DNA of 8,793 nucleotides from Betaproteobacteria bacterium (GCA_025363575.1 JANYDM010000140.1:1-8793), one strand, 5' to 3'; positions 1-7,164 are shown, numbered from the stretch's first letter. Numbers and translations: made by a program. Notes: generated from the letters alone by a model not told the origin.

Positions 1-19
1 GAATCCCGAATCCCGAATC
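1..19. repeat. Period-7 direct repeat (GAATCCC unit) next to the dnaE stop
   Basis: Two full copies of GAATCCC followed by GAATC, read directly. The array is cut by the window edge, so its true length is unknown. In the direction of dnaE it reads as GATTCGG units starting immediately after the TGA stop. It is non-coding here. Its unit resembles that of the array at 6119-6144 (both GATT followed by two variable bases and G). It has no inverted symmetry or T-run, so it does not look like a terminator. Confidence 0.8.
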
Positions 20-20
20 T

Positions 21-3000
21 TCAACTATAGACGATCGTCACGTTCGGCTCGCTGAGCCATGCGGTTAGCGATTGCAGCAGGTTTTCGTGCGGGCTTACGC
101 GCCATTCGTCACCGAGTTCGATTTCGCAGCTCGCGCTGCGATTGTGATAAACGATGGAAACCGGGCACGGCCCGTTGCGATAAGGCGCAAGCAGGTCCTT
201 GAGCTTCTGCGCGTTCGACTGGCCGTTGCATGTGATGCGCACGCCGCGCGCGAATTTGGCGCGCGCCGCGTTCAAGTCGTAAATTTTTTCCGCGCTGATG
301 CGCATGAATGAAGTTTCCGGTTCGTCGCCGCCGCCGCTGCGCGTGATATTGCGGACCTTGACTTCCATGACCAGCAGCGCGTCTTCGACCACTGCGCTAC
401 GGTACTGATCGAATGTCTCGCCGTAAATCACCACCTCTTGCGTGGAATTGCCGTCGCTGAAATTGACGATGGCCATGCGCGAGGTTTGCGACTTCGTGAA
501 TCGCACCGATTCGACAATGCCCGCTATCGTCTGCAAGGGCGCGTTGTTCGCATAGCCCTGGCTGGCCTGCAGGCGGTCCAGCGTGGTGCGCACGAATTTG
601 CCGATCTCGTCACGATAAGCCGCGTACGGATGCCCTGACAGATAGTATCCGAGCGCGACTTTTTCCTCCTTTAACTGCACGCGCTGGTCCCAACGCGGCG
701 CCTCGACCAGCGCCGGGCGCGCGTGCTCGGCCGCGTCTGCGCCGCCGAACAGGCTCACTTGCTGTACATTGCGCTCCGCCTGCTCCGCCGCGGTGATCGC
801 GATGCCGACCGATGCGAGCAGGCGCGCTCGATGGTCGTCGATCGCATCGAAAGCGCCGCCTCGTATCAAGGCTTCGATCACGCGCCGGTTGACCACGCGC
901 TTGTCTACGCGCTCGCATAAATCGAAGAGGTCCTTGAACGGGCCGGCTGCTTTTCCATCCGTACCTTCGCGCGCGGCGACAATAGCGGCGATGGCGGACT
1001 GCCCTGTGCCTTTGATCGATCCGAGCCCGTAGCTGATCGTCTTTGTGTCGAGAGGCACGAAACGATATTCGCCGCGATTGACATCCGGCGGCAGTACGGA
1101 CAGTCCACTCGCGCACGCATCTTCGTAAAACTGCTTGACCTTGTCGGTGTCGTCGGCGGCGGCCGATAAGTTGGCCGCCATGAACGCAGCCGCGTGATGC
1201 GCCTTGAAGTACGCTGTCTGATAAGCGACGAGCGCATACGCGGCGGCGTGCGACTTATTGAAGCCGTAACCCGCGAACTTTTCCATCAGGTCGAAAAGCT
1301 CGTCGGCCTTCTGTTCGGTGAGACCGTTCTTGCCGGCGCCTTCGCGGAAGATGCCGCGCTGCTGCGCCATTTCCTCGGGTTTTTTCTTGCCCATCGCGCG
1401 GCGCAGCAGATCGGCGCCGCCCAGGCTGTAGGCGCCGATGATCTGCGCCATCTGCATCACCTGCTCCTGATAAACCATGATGCCATAGGTTTCGGCGAGC
1501 ACCGCCTTGACGCGCGGCTCCGGGTATTCAAAAGGCCTGCCGTGTTTGCGCGCGATGAAATCCGGGATCAAGTCCATCGGGCCCGGCCTATAGAGAGCGA
1601 CGAGAGCGATGATGTCCTCGAAGCGGTCGGGCCTGGCCTGCTTCAGCATGTCGCGCATGCCGCGCGACTCAAACTGGAATACCGCGGTGGTTTTTGCGCT
1701 CGAAAATATACGGTAGGCATCGGCGTCGTCGAGCGGTATCGAATCGAGAATGACAGTCGACGCCGGATCGAGACGCTTGATATAGCGCAATGTCCAGTCG
1801 AGTATCGTCAGTGTTGTCAGCCCGAGAAAGTCGAACTTGACAAGCCCGACCGCCTCGACGTCCTTCATATCGAACTGCGAGACGACGCTGACGGAGCCTT
1901 CTGCCGCATACAACGGGCAGAAATCGGTAAGCTTGCCGGGCGCTATGAGCACGCCGCCCGCGTGCATGCCGACGTTGCGCGTCAGGCCTTCGAGCCGCTC
2001 CGCCAGTTCGAGCAACTCACGCACTTCTTCTTCCTGCGCTTCGCGCTGGTTGATCAGCGGCTCGACCTCACGCGCATAGATGGTCTGGTCGTCATTGCGA
2101 TCGGTGCGCCGGCGCAGCGTGATGTGGCGGCCCGGCTGAAACGGTATCAGCTTCGCGAGCTGATCGCAGAAATTGTAGCCAAGATCGAGCACGCGCCCGA
2201 CGTCGCGCACGACCGCTTTCGCCGCCATGGTGCCGAACGTGACGATTTGCGACACGCTGTCGGCGCCGTACTTCTGGCGCACGTATTCAATCACGCGGTC
2301 GCGCCCGTCCTGACAGAAGTCGATGTCGAAGTCGGGCATCGACACGCGTTCGGGATTGAGAAAGCGCTCGAAGAGCAGGTTGTAGCGCAGCGGGTCGAGG
2401 TCCGTGATGCCCAGCGAATAGGCGACCAGCGAGCCGGCACCCGAGCCGCGGCCGGGTCCGACCGGCACGCCGTTCGATTTCGCCCAGTTGATGAAGTCAG
2501 CGACGATCAGAAAATAGCCCGCAAAGCCCATTTGCAGGATGGTCTTGATTTCGAATTCGAGCCGTTGCTGATAGACAAGCAGTTTCTCCGCGCGCAGCGC
2601 CGCGTCGGAATAAAGCTGCGCGAGACGCCGCACCAATCCTTCCTGCGCGCGGCCGCGCAGATAGTCGTCGAGGCTTTCGCCGGCCGGCGTCGGAAACTCC
2701 GGCAGCTTCGATTTGCCGAGCTCGAGCGTCAAATTGCAGCGCTTGGCGAGTTCCACGCTGTTGGCAAGCGCCTGGGGAATGTCGGCGAACAGCTCCGTCA
2801 TCTCGGCCTGCGTCTTGAAATACTGGTCGGCGCCGAAATGCCGCGGCCGGCGCTGATCGGCGAGCACGTAACCCTCGGCGATGCACACGCGCGCCTCATG
2901 CGCACGGAAATCGTCCGGCTTGATGAACTGCACGGGATGCGTGGCGACAACCGGCAGCTTGAGCTCCGAGGCGAGCTGCAGGGATTGCTGAACGCAGTTT

Positions 3001-3554
3001 TCAATTTGCGGGCCCGCGACCTGCGGACGCTGCAGCTCGATGTAGTAGCGTTGCGGCAGCAATTTCGCCCACGCACGCGCGGCAGCCACAGCCTGCTTGT
3101 AGTTGCCCGCGAGCAGCGCGCAACCGACCTCGCCGTGGTGTGCGCCGGACAGCGCGATGAGGCCGTCGCCCGCAGGCGCCGCGAACCATTCACGTTTGAG
3201 TTCGGCGCGGCCGCGATACTGGTTCGAGCGATAGGCGCGCGTCAGGAGCTCGCTCAAATTGCGGTAACCCGCGCCCGACTGGCACAGCAGCAGCAGGCGG
3301 TGGGGTTTGTCGCGATCGGCCGGATTTTCAATCCACGCGTCGCACCCGATCACCGGCTTGACGCCCGCGCCGCGTGCCGACTGGTAGAATTTGACCATGC
3401 CGAACATGTTGGCGAGGTCGGTCAATGCCAGCGCCGGCATGCCGTCCATCACCGCGGCGGCAACCGCGTCGTCCAGCGTTGCAATGCCGTCGCTCACCGA
3501 GTACTCGCTGTGCAGGCGCAGGTGAACGAATGACGGAGTCGACATGCCGTTCAT
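21..3554 (-). CDS. dnaE: DNA polymerase III subunit alpha
   Basis: Catalytic subunit of the replicative polymerase; it extends DNA 5' to 3' within the holoenzyme at the fork. The frame is intact at 1177 residues, normal for proteobacterial DnaE. Domains in order: an N-terminal PHP domain beginning HLRLHSEYS (residues 11-19); the palm/fingers core with GPGRGSGAGS, the PDFDIDF acid cluster (D408, D410, D412) and a third acid in KFDFLGL (D575); FNKSHAAAY in the finger region; a beta-clamp binding motif QVSLFG (932-937); an OB fold from about 1004 to 1085; and a C-terminal tau-binding type domain. In the PHP domain the usual HxH reads H-L-R, as in E. coli, so metal-dependent proofreading by this domain is unlikely and a separate epsilon subunit is expected. 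The frame stays open upstream to 3830, but homology begins at about MSTPSFVHLR. The ATG at 3554 and the ATG at 3545 are both possible starts, and neither has a clear Shine-Dalgarno. The gene is divergent from the DUF4124 gene. Confidence 0.97.
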   Translation of the reverse strand: MNGMSTPSFVHLRLHSEYSVSDGIATLDDAVAAAVMDGMPALALTDLANMFGMVKFYQSARGAGVKPVIGCDAWIENPADRDKPHRLLLLCQSGAGYRNLSELLTRAYRSNQYRGRAELKREWFAAPAGDGLIALSGAHHGEVGCALLAGNYKQAVAAARAWAKLLPQRYYIELQRPQVAGPQIENCVQQSLQLASELKLPVVATHPVQFIKPDDFRAHEARVCIAEGYVLADQRRPRHFGADQYFKTQAEMTELFADIPQALANSVELAKRCNLTLELGKSKLPEFPTPAGESLDDYLRGRAQEGLVRRLAQLYSDAALRAEKLLVYQQRLEFEIKTILQMGFAGYFLIVADFINWAKSNGVPVGPGRGSGAGSLVAYSLGITDLDPLRYNLLFERFLNPERVSMPDFDIDFCQDGRDRVIEYVRQKYGADSVSQIVTFGTMAAKAVVRDVGRVLDLGYNFCDQLAKLIPFQPGRHITLRRRTDRNDDQTIYAREVEPLINQREAQEEEVRELLELAERLEGLTRNVGMHAGGVLIAPGKLTDFCPLYAAEGSVSVVSQFDMKDVEAVGLVKFDFLGLTTLTILDWTLRYIKRLDPASTVILDSIPLDDADAYRIFSSAKTTAVFQFESRGMRDMLKQARPDRFEDIIALVALYRPGPMDLIPDFIARKHGRPFEYPEPRVKAVLAETYGIMVYQEQVMQMAQIIGAYSLGGADLLRRAMGKKKPEEMAQQRGIFREGAGKNGLTEQKADELFDLMEKFAGYGFNKSHAAAYALVAYQTAYFKAHHAAAFMAANLSAAADDTDKVKQFYEDACASGLSVLPPDVNRGEYRFVPLDTKTISYGLGSIKGTGQSAIAAIVAAREGTDGKAAGPFKDLFDLCERVDKRVVNRRVIEALIRGGAFDAIDDHRARLLASVGIAITAAEQAERNVQQVSLFGGADAAEHARPALVEAPRWDQRVQLKEEKVALGYYLSGHPYAAYRDEIGKFVRTTLDRLQASQGYANNAPLQTIAGIVESVRFTKSQTSRMAIVNFSDGNSTQEVVIYGETFDQYRSAVVEDALLVMEVKVRNITRSGGGDEPETSFMRISAEKIYDLNAARAKFARGVRITCNGQSNAQKLKDLLAPYRNGPCPVSIVYHNRSASCEIELGDEWRVSPHENLLQSLTAWLSEPNVTIVYS

Positions 3555-3580
3555 TTTATCGCGTTCAGCTGCCGGGTGAG

Positions 3581-3601
3581 CGCCGCGCGCGATGAGCGGC
3601 G
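3581..3601. other. Inverted repeat in the dnaE leader
   Basis: CGCCGC (3581-3586) and GCGGCG (3596-3601) can pair as a 6-bp stem with a 9-base loop. It lies 27 bases upstream of the dnaE ATG at 3554, so it would probably be in the 5' leader of that message. There is no T-run on either side, so it is not a terminator. In such G+C-rich DNA a stem of this size may be chance. Confidence 0.25.
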
Positions 3602-3674
3602 TGAATTGCCTCACGCGTGCTTCCAAAAACCATGCCAGCGCGCGCCGCCGTCCTGCAATAGGGCGGGGCCTCAC

Positions 3675-3703
3675 TTGACAGCGCGTGGAATCATCGCCAC
3701 ATT
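3675..3703 (+). promoter_or_regulatory. Candidate sigma-70 promoter for the DUF4124 gene
   Basis: A perfect -35 hexamer TTGACA (3675-3680) is followed after 17 bases by CACATT (3698-3703), which matches the -10 consensus at only three positions. Transcription would start near 3710, about 25 bases before the ATG at 3736. The -35 box, spacing and position fit well but the -10 is poor. The rest of the 181-base spacer shows no convincing promoter facing dnaE. Confidence 0.4.
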
Positions 3704-3735
3704 CGAAGCATCTACTCGAACAAGCGAGGCTCACG

Positions 3736-4188
3736 ATGCAAAGAACAGCTCTGCTGCTGATGCTCGCCCTGTGCGCGCCGGCATATGCGCAAGGCATTTT
3801 TCGTTCGGTCATGCCTGACGGCAAGATCATTTACGGCGACAAGCCGGCGCCCGGCGCGAAGGAAGCCAAGCAAGTCAATCTCGCGCCACTGAACATTGTT
3901 ACGCCGCCGGCGCCCGGGCTGAATCCCGGCGACGCGCCACCGCCGCCCGCGAATGCCGCCGCGAATGCAGAGGTCGCCACTGCGCGGCAGAACCTCGAAG
4001 AGGCGCAAAAAGCGCTGGCCGCCGGAAGCGAGCAGCGCGACGGCGACCGCACGGGCATCGCCAGGCAGGGCGGCGGCGGCGCATCGCGGCCGAGCGACGA
4101 CTACCTTCAGCGCGTCAAGTCGCTTGAAGACGCGGTCGCCGCCGCGCAGCAGCAGCTGGAGGCCGCGCAACGCGCAGCAAGACCATAA
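3736..4188 (+). CDS. Exported DUF4124 domain-containing protein
   Basis: A 150-residue protein of unknown function. Residues 1-18 form a signal peptide (short basic start, leucine-rich core, AYA-Q cleavage site), so it should reach the periplasm. Residues about 20-46 fit the DUF4124 pattern: an aromatic/hydrophobic start, then PDGKIIYGDKPAPGAK, the typical '-DGxxxYxDxPxPGA-' signature. Next come a proline-rich linker (about 57-72) and two Ala/Gln/Glu-rich stretches (about 76-98 and 122-148) that look like coiled coil, separated by a glycine run. The ATG at 3736 is chosen because GAGG at 3726-3729 lies six bases upstream and the signal peptide starts cleanly there; the frame is open from a non-ATG codon at 3685, but that would bury the signal peptide. 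DUF4124 proteins are common in beta- and gammaproteobacteria, and no biochemical role can be deduced here. The gene is convergent with the TraB/GumN gene. Confidence 0.85.
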   Translation: MQRTALLLMLALCAPAYAQGIFRSVMPDGKIIYGDKPAPGAKEAKQVNLAPLNIVTPPAPGLNPGDAPPPPANAAANAEVATARQNLEEAQKALAAGSEQRDGDRTGIARQGGGGASRPSDDYLQRVKSLEDAVAAAQQQLEAAQRAARP

Positions 4189-4198
4189 GGCCGGCGTT

Positions 4199-5110
4199 TC
4201 AGTACACGCGAGTGAGAAGCCAGCCCTCGCGCGCGAGCAGGTTCAACACGCCTTTGTCGCCGTAAAGATGCAGCGCACCGATCGCGATAAACGCGGCGCC
4301 CGTCTTCAACTGCGGCTGCATGCGCGAAACCATGCGCGTGTTGCGGTCGAACAGCAGGCGCCGGTCGAAAGCGGCTTTGACCAATTCAAGCTCAGGACGC
4401 TGCGCGACCTCGGCCTCGCCGATCTGCCACATCCGCGCGAGATCGCGCTGCAGATAAGCCTGTAATAATTGCTCGGTCTGCGCTTTTAGTTCGTCATGGG
4501 TTTCCACGGCGTGCCTGAGCAGCGTCACCTGGTCTTTTTCCGCCATCCCCTCGAACGCTGCAACCTGCTCGTCGACGCTCTCCAGATAGCCAAGTGATTT
4601 GCCCTGCTGCAACGCCATGCGCTGCAGCACGAAATCCAGCACCTCCTCCGGCTGCTGTGGTGGCATCTGCAGCAGCATCACCATCGCCCATGGCTTGAAC
4701 AGTCGCACCATCTCGGGCGGCAGACCGAGATTCGCGGTCAGCGGCCCGAGTTTCCTGAATAGTGCCTCGCCAATCAAGCCGGGAAGGTCGCGGCCGTCGA
4801 TGAAGAGCATGCGCGCGGCAAGCGCCGTGATATTCGCCTGGTCCGGCGAAACTTCCATGGTGAACGACCGGGCGGCATCGAATCGCGTGCGCACCGGCTC
4901 CGGCAGAGTCGTTACCCGCTTGTCAGCGAGATGCACTGTGCCGAACAGATAACTCGGCGCCGCGCCCGCCTTCTCGACGCGCCACAGCAGTCCCTTGTCA
5001 AAAGCCGGCGCCGTTGATTGCGCGTAGGCGCGGGATGACAACGGCAGCACGCATGACGTGATTGCCAGCGCGCATGCGCAGATAAAAATTCCGATGGCCG
5101 GTCGCCGCAT
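4199..5110 (-). CDS. TraB/GumN family exported protein
   Basis: A 303-residue protein of the TraB/GumN family, related to Tiki-type metalloprotease-like proteins. Its substrate cannot be told from sequence. Visible signatures are a first GxxH motif in LFGTVHLAD (G57-H60), a conserved-looking glutamate in FTMEVSPD (E86), DRNTRM at 255-260, and a second GxxH motif in IGALHLYGDKG (G278-H281). These four elements in this order are typical of the family, and the key histidines and glutamate are all present. The N-terminus is an export signal, but its type is ambiguous: ITSC at 17-20 fits a lipobox, while AYA-Q at 28-31 fits signal peptidase I. The ATG at 5110 has only a weak GGGG about five bases upstream. 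The gene is convergent with the DUF4124 gene (stops 10 bases apart) and divergent from the EamA gene (88-base spacer). Confidence 0.88.
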   Translation of the reverse strand: MRRPAIGIFICACALAITSCVLPLSSRAYAQSTAPAFDKGLLWRVEKAGAAPSYLFGTVHLADKRVTTLPEPVRTRFDAARSFTMEVSPDQANITALAARMLFIDGRDLPGLIGEALFRKLGPLTANLGLPPEMVRLFKPWAMVMLLQMPPQQPEEVLDFVLQRMALQQGKSLGYLESVDEQVAAFEGMAEKDQVTLLRHAVETHDELKAQTEQLLQAYLQRDLARMWQIGEAEVAQRPELELVKAAFDRRLLFDRNTRMVSRMQPQLKTGAAFIAIGALHLYGDKGVLNLLAREGWLLTRVY

Positions 5111-5198
5111 GGATGCCCCGCGAAAAAATACCGCATAATCCGCGTTGCATGTGCTCTACCCGCAACGCGTCTGCTAACTTAACTAAAAATCCTCGCGA

Positions 5199-6113
5199 AT
5201 GCCACCACCCGTCTCATCGACGCGCAAAGCGTACGCGGCGCTGTGCCTGCTGTCGCTGATCTGGGCTTACAACTGGATCATGCTCAAGGAAGGCTTGCGC
5301 TTCGCAGATGCTTTCGACTTCGCAGCGTTGCGCACCGCACCGGGCGCATTGCTGCTCTTCGCGGCGATGATCTACATGAGAAAACCCCTCGCACCCGTCA
5401 AGCTGCCGCGCCTCATCTTGCTGGGATTGCTCCAGACCACGGGATTTGTTTGTTTTATCTGCTGGGCGCTCGTCGCCGGCGCCGTCGGCAAAACGACAGT
5501 GCTCGTTTACACGGCGCCGTTCTGGACGCTGTTGTTCGCGTGGCCGCTGCTCGGCGAGCGCATACGCGGTTTGCAATGGCTGGCCGTCGTTCTCGCCGCG
5601 GCCGGCCTTACGCTGGTGCTCGAGCCGTGGAACCTGGGCGGAAGTTTCGCCAGCCGCATATACGCAGTGCTTGCAGGCGTATGCTGGGCGGCGAGTTCCG
5701 TCATCGTTAAACGCTGGCGCAATGAAGGCGGCTTCGATGACCTGTCGGTGACGGCGTGGCAAATGCTGCTGGGCGGTGCCGCCGGCATCATCATCGCCCT
5801 GCTCGTGCCGTCGCGTCCCGTTGTGTGGAGCGGATACTTCGTGCTCGTACTGATTTACGGCATCGTGCTAGGCTCGGTCGCCGGCTGGCTCCTCTGGTTA
5901 TACATACTCAAGCATCTGCCGGCGGGCATCGCCAGCATCAACATGATGGCGGTGCCCGCGCTCGGCGTGCTCTTGTCGAAACTTCTGTACGGCGAAGAGC
6001 CGGGCAGCGTTGAAATTGCCGGCATGCTGCTCATCGGCGCGAGCCTCGCCCTGCTGTCATGGCTGACGCTGCGCGGCCGCAGTAGCATGACGCCGGAAAC
6101 AGGGCAGGAGTGA
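5199..6113 (+). CDS. EamA/DMT superfamily transporter
   Basis: An inner-membrane permease of 304 residues with about ten hydrophobic helices (roughly 12-29, 38-58, 70-90, 98-116, 125-142, 153-170, 184-203, 212-236, 243-263, 270-290). The two-fold internal repeat of EamA proteins is visible: PLLGERI (117-123) before helix 5 is mirrored by LLYGEEP (262-268) before helix 10. Family members export metabolites or amino acids, but the substrate cannot be inferred here. The ATG at 5199 is the first start in the frame and fits the family length, although no clear Shine-Dalgarno precedes it. The hydrolase gene follows on the same strand after 43 bases, so co-transcription is likely. A weak CATAAT at 5134-5139 has no matching -35, so I do not call a promoter in the divergent spacer. 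Confidence 0.92.
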   Translation: MPPPVSSTRKAYAALCLLSLIWAYNWIMLKEGLRFADAFDFAALRTAPGALLLFAAMIYMRKPLAPVKLPRLILLGLLQTTGFVCFICWALVAGAVGKTTVLVYTAPFWTLLFAWPLLGERIRGLQWLAVVLAAAGLTLVLEPWNLGGSFASRIYAVLAGVCWAASSVIVKRWRNEGGFDDLSVTAWQMLLGGAAGIIIALLVPSRPVVWSGYFVLVLIYGIVLGSVAGWLLWLYILKHLPAGIASINMMAVPALGVLLSKLLYGEEPGSVEIAGMLLIGASLALLSWLTLRGRSSMTPETGQE

Positions 6114-6118
6114 AGTAC

Positions 6119-6144
6119 AGGATTGAGGATTGAGGATTGAGGAT
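6119..6144. repeat. Period-7 direct repeat (AGGATTG unit, 3.7 copies)
   Basis: Three perfect copies of AGGATTG followed by AGGAT, starting six bases after the EamA stop codon and ending 12 bases before the hydrolase ATG. Each unit carries a GAGGA or AGGA Shine-Dalgarno-like core and a TTG triplet. The unit resembles that of the array at 1-19 read on the minus strand (GATTCGG versus GATTGAG). It is 26 bases, direct and without spacers, so it is a small tandem repeat and not a CRISPR. Confidence 0.9.
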
Positions 6145-6156
6145 GAACCACTGACC

Positions 6157-7023
6157 ATGAAACCAAGCCAATCGCATATACATACGATACGCAATCTGCG
6201 CTACCACGTGCGCACCTGGGGCGACGCGCGCGCGCCTAAGCTTTTTTTGCTGCATGGCTGGATGGACGTTTCGGCGTCGTTTCAGTTTCTGGTCGACGAA
6301 TTCAAGCACGACTGGTACGTGGTGGCGCCCGACTGGCGCGGCTTCGGATTGACCGAATGGGCGGCCGGCGGCTACTGGTTCCCCGATTACTATGCCGACC
6401 TCGACGCGCTGCTCGCAATTTATCAGCCGGACGCGCCAGTACTGCTTGTAGGCCACAGCATGGGCGGCAACGTTGCCTGCACATACTCGGGCATCCAGCC
6501 GCAGCGCATCGCCAGGCTCGTTTCGCTTGAAGGCTTCGGCATGGGCCGCACGACGCCGGACAAAGCGCCGGCGCGCTATGAGCGCTGGCTCGACGAACTG
6601 CGGGAGCCGCCGCAATTCAAACCTTATGCATCGTTCGATGCGGTCGCCGCGCGGCTGCAGAAGACGAACTCACGCCTGCCCGATGACAAGGCGCGCTTTC
6701 TCGCGCAGCATTGGGCGATAGAGACCGGTCCGGGCGAAGTAACGCTGCGCAGCGATCCGAAACACAAGATGGTCAATCCGGTCCTCAATCGCCTGGAAGA
6801 ACTGCTGGCGTGCTGGCGACGCATCACCGCGCCGGTGCTATGGGCGTCCGGCGCCCAGTCCAATGCGTCGGGCTGGCGCAACGACACGCCGGCGCAAATG
6901 GCCGAGCGCAAAGCTGCGTTCGCGGATCTCAGAGAGGTGGTGCTCGACGATTGCGGCCACATGATGCACCACGATCAACCGGCCCAGCTGGCGGCCGCGA
7001 TCGAAGGATTTGTTGCGGGCTGA
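6157..7023 (+). CDS. Alpha/beta hydrolase fold protein
   Basis: A 288-residue cytoplasmic alpha/beta hydrolase with no signal peptide. Motifs in order: the HGW oxyanion turn (H33-G34-W35) after strand LFLL; APDWRGFG (57-64), typical of the loop after strand 4; the nucleophile elbow GHSMGG with Ser101; a cap region beginning about GMGRTTPDKAPARYERW; and the catalytic histidine in DDCGHMMH (His268). After the strand APVLWASG (225-232), where an Asp is usual, the sequence runs AQSNASG, so the catalytic acid is not obvious. The substrate is unknown; esterase, lactonase or similar C-C/C-O hydrolase activity is possible. The ATG at 6157 is chosen over the in-frame TTG at 6130 because the nine extra residues would be encoded by the tandem repeat. 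The only Shine-Dalgarno-like sequence, GAGGA at 6139-6143, is the last repeat unit, a rather long 13 bases away. Confidence 0.88.
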   Translation: MKPSQSHIHTIRNLRYHVRTWGDARAPKLFLLHGWMDVSASFQFLVDEFKHDWYVVAPDWRGFGLTEWAAGGYWFPDYYADLDALLAIYQPDAPVLLVGHSMGGNVACTYSGIQPQRIARLVSLEGFGMGRTTPDKAPARYERWLDELREPPQFKPYASFDAVAARLQKTNSRLPDDKARFLAQHWAIETGPGEVTLRSDPKHKMVNPVLNRLEELLACWRRITAPVLWASGAQSNASGWRNDTPAQMAERKAAFADLREVVLDDCGHMMHHDQPAQLAAAIEGFVAG

Positions 7024-7030
7024 GGCTGTC

Positions 7031-7061
7031 TTGACCCGCAGGCGAACAATTAAGGTAGACT
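7031..7061 (+). promoter_or_regulatory. Candidate sigma-70 promoter for the Bug receptor gene
   Basis: TTGACC (7031-7036, five of six to consensus) is followed by TAGACT (7056-7061, four of six). The 19-base spacing is longer than ideal, which lowers confidence. Transcription would start near 7068, giving a leader of roughly 95 bases before the ATG at 7165. It lies just after the hydrolase stop at 7023, a sensible place for a new transcription unit. Confidence 0.35.
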
Positions 7062-7062
7062 G

Positions 7063-7075
7063 AAAAGCCGCTTTT
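7063..7075. promoter_or_regulatory. 13-base palindrome at the predicted transcription start
   Basis: AAAAGC (7063-7068), one central base, then GCTTTT (7070-7075): perfect dyad symmetry. It lies directly after the candidate -10 box, where an operator would block initiation. Alternatively, CCGC (7068-7071) and GCGG (7077-7080) could form a small hairpin around TTTTT. The T-run is in the loop and not after the stem, so it is a poor terminator for the hydrolase gene. An operator role is inference only. Confidence 0.3.
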
Positions 7076-7093
7076 TGCGGGGCACGGATTAGA

Positions 7094-7107
7094 CCGGCAT
7101 CAGCCGG
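7094..7107 (+). other. Small hairpin in the Bug receptor leader
   Basis: CCGGC (7094-7098) and GCCGG (7103-7107) pair around a four-base ATCA loop, giving a compact G+C-rich stem in the presumed 5' leader. No T-run follows, so it is not an intrinsic terminator. It does not match any riboswitch I recognise. Confidence 0.3.
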
Positions 7108-7164
7108 CACCGCGGCGTATTCGGGCCATTCAGATTCTTGACATTGGTTACTGAGGAGATTCAC

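Noticed and set aside
1194..3533. A 779-codon open frame on the plus strand inside dnaE
   Set aside because: It is antisense to an intact, highly conserved gene. Its translation is rich in Arg, Ala, His and Val with no recognisable motif, as expected from a reverse frame of G+C-rich codons.
3555..3830. N-terminal extension of the dnaE frame by 92 codons
   Set aside because: The extension overlaps the start of the DUF4124 gene, has no match to the DnaE N-terminus, and homology begins at the MSTPSFVHLR region.
5214..5762. Minus-strand 182-codon open frame opposite the EamA gene
   Set aside because: It is a shadow of the transporter: Arg/Gln-rich translation, no motif and no ribosome site, opposite a clear ten-helix membrane protein.
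6119..6144. Short direct repeat considered as a CRISPR remnant
   Set aside because: Units are seven bases, contiguous and without spacers, and there is no cas gene in the window.
6130..6156. TTG start adding nine residues to the hydrolase
   Set aside because: Those codons come from the tandem repeat, and the ATG at 6157 fits the family better. It is kept as a finding because use of the TTG cannot be excluded.
7138..7143. Perfect TTGACA hexamer just upstream of the Bug receptor gene
   Set aside because: A -10 box at normal spacing would fall on the Shine-Dalgarno and start codon region (about 7161-7166), where no TATAAT-like sequence exists, and the transcript would lack the ribosome site.
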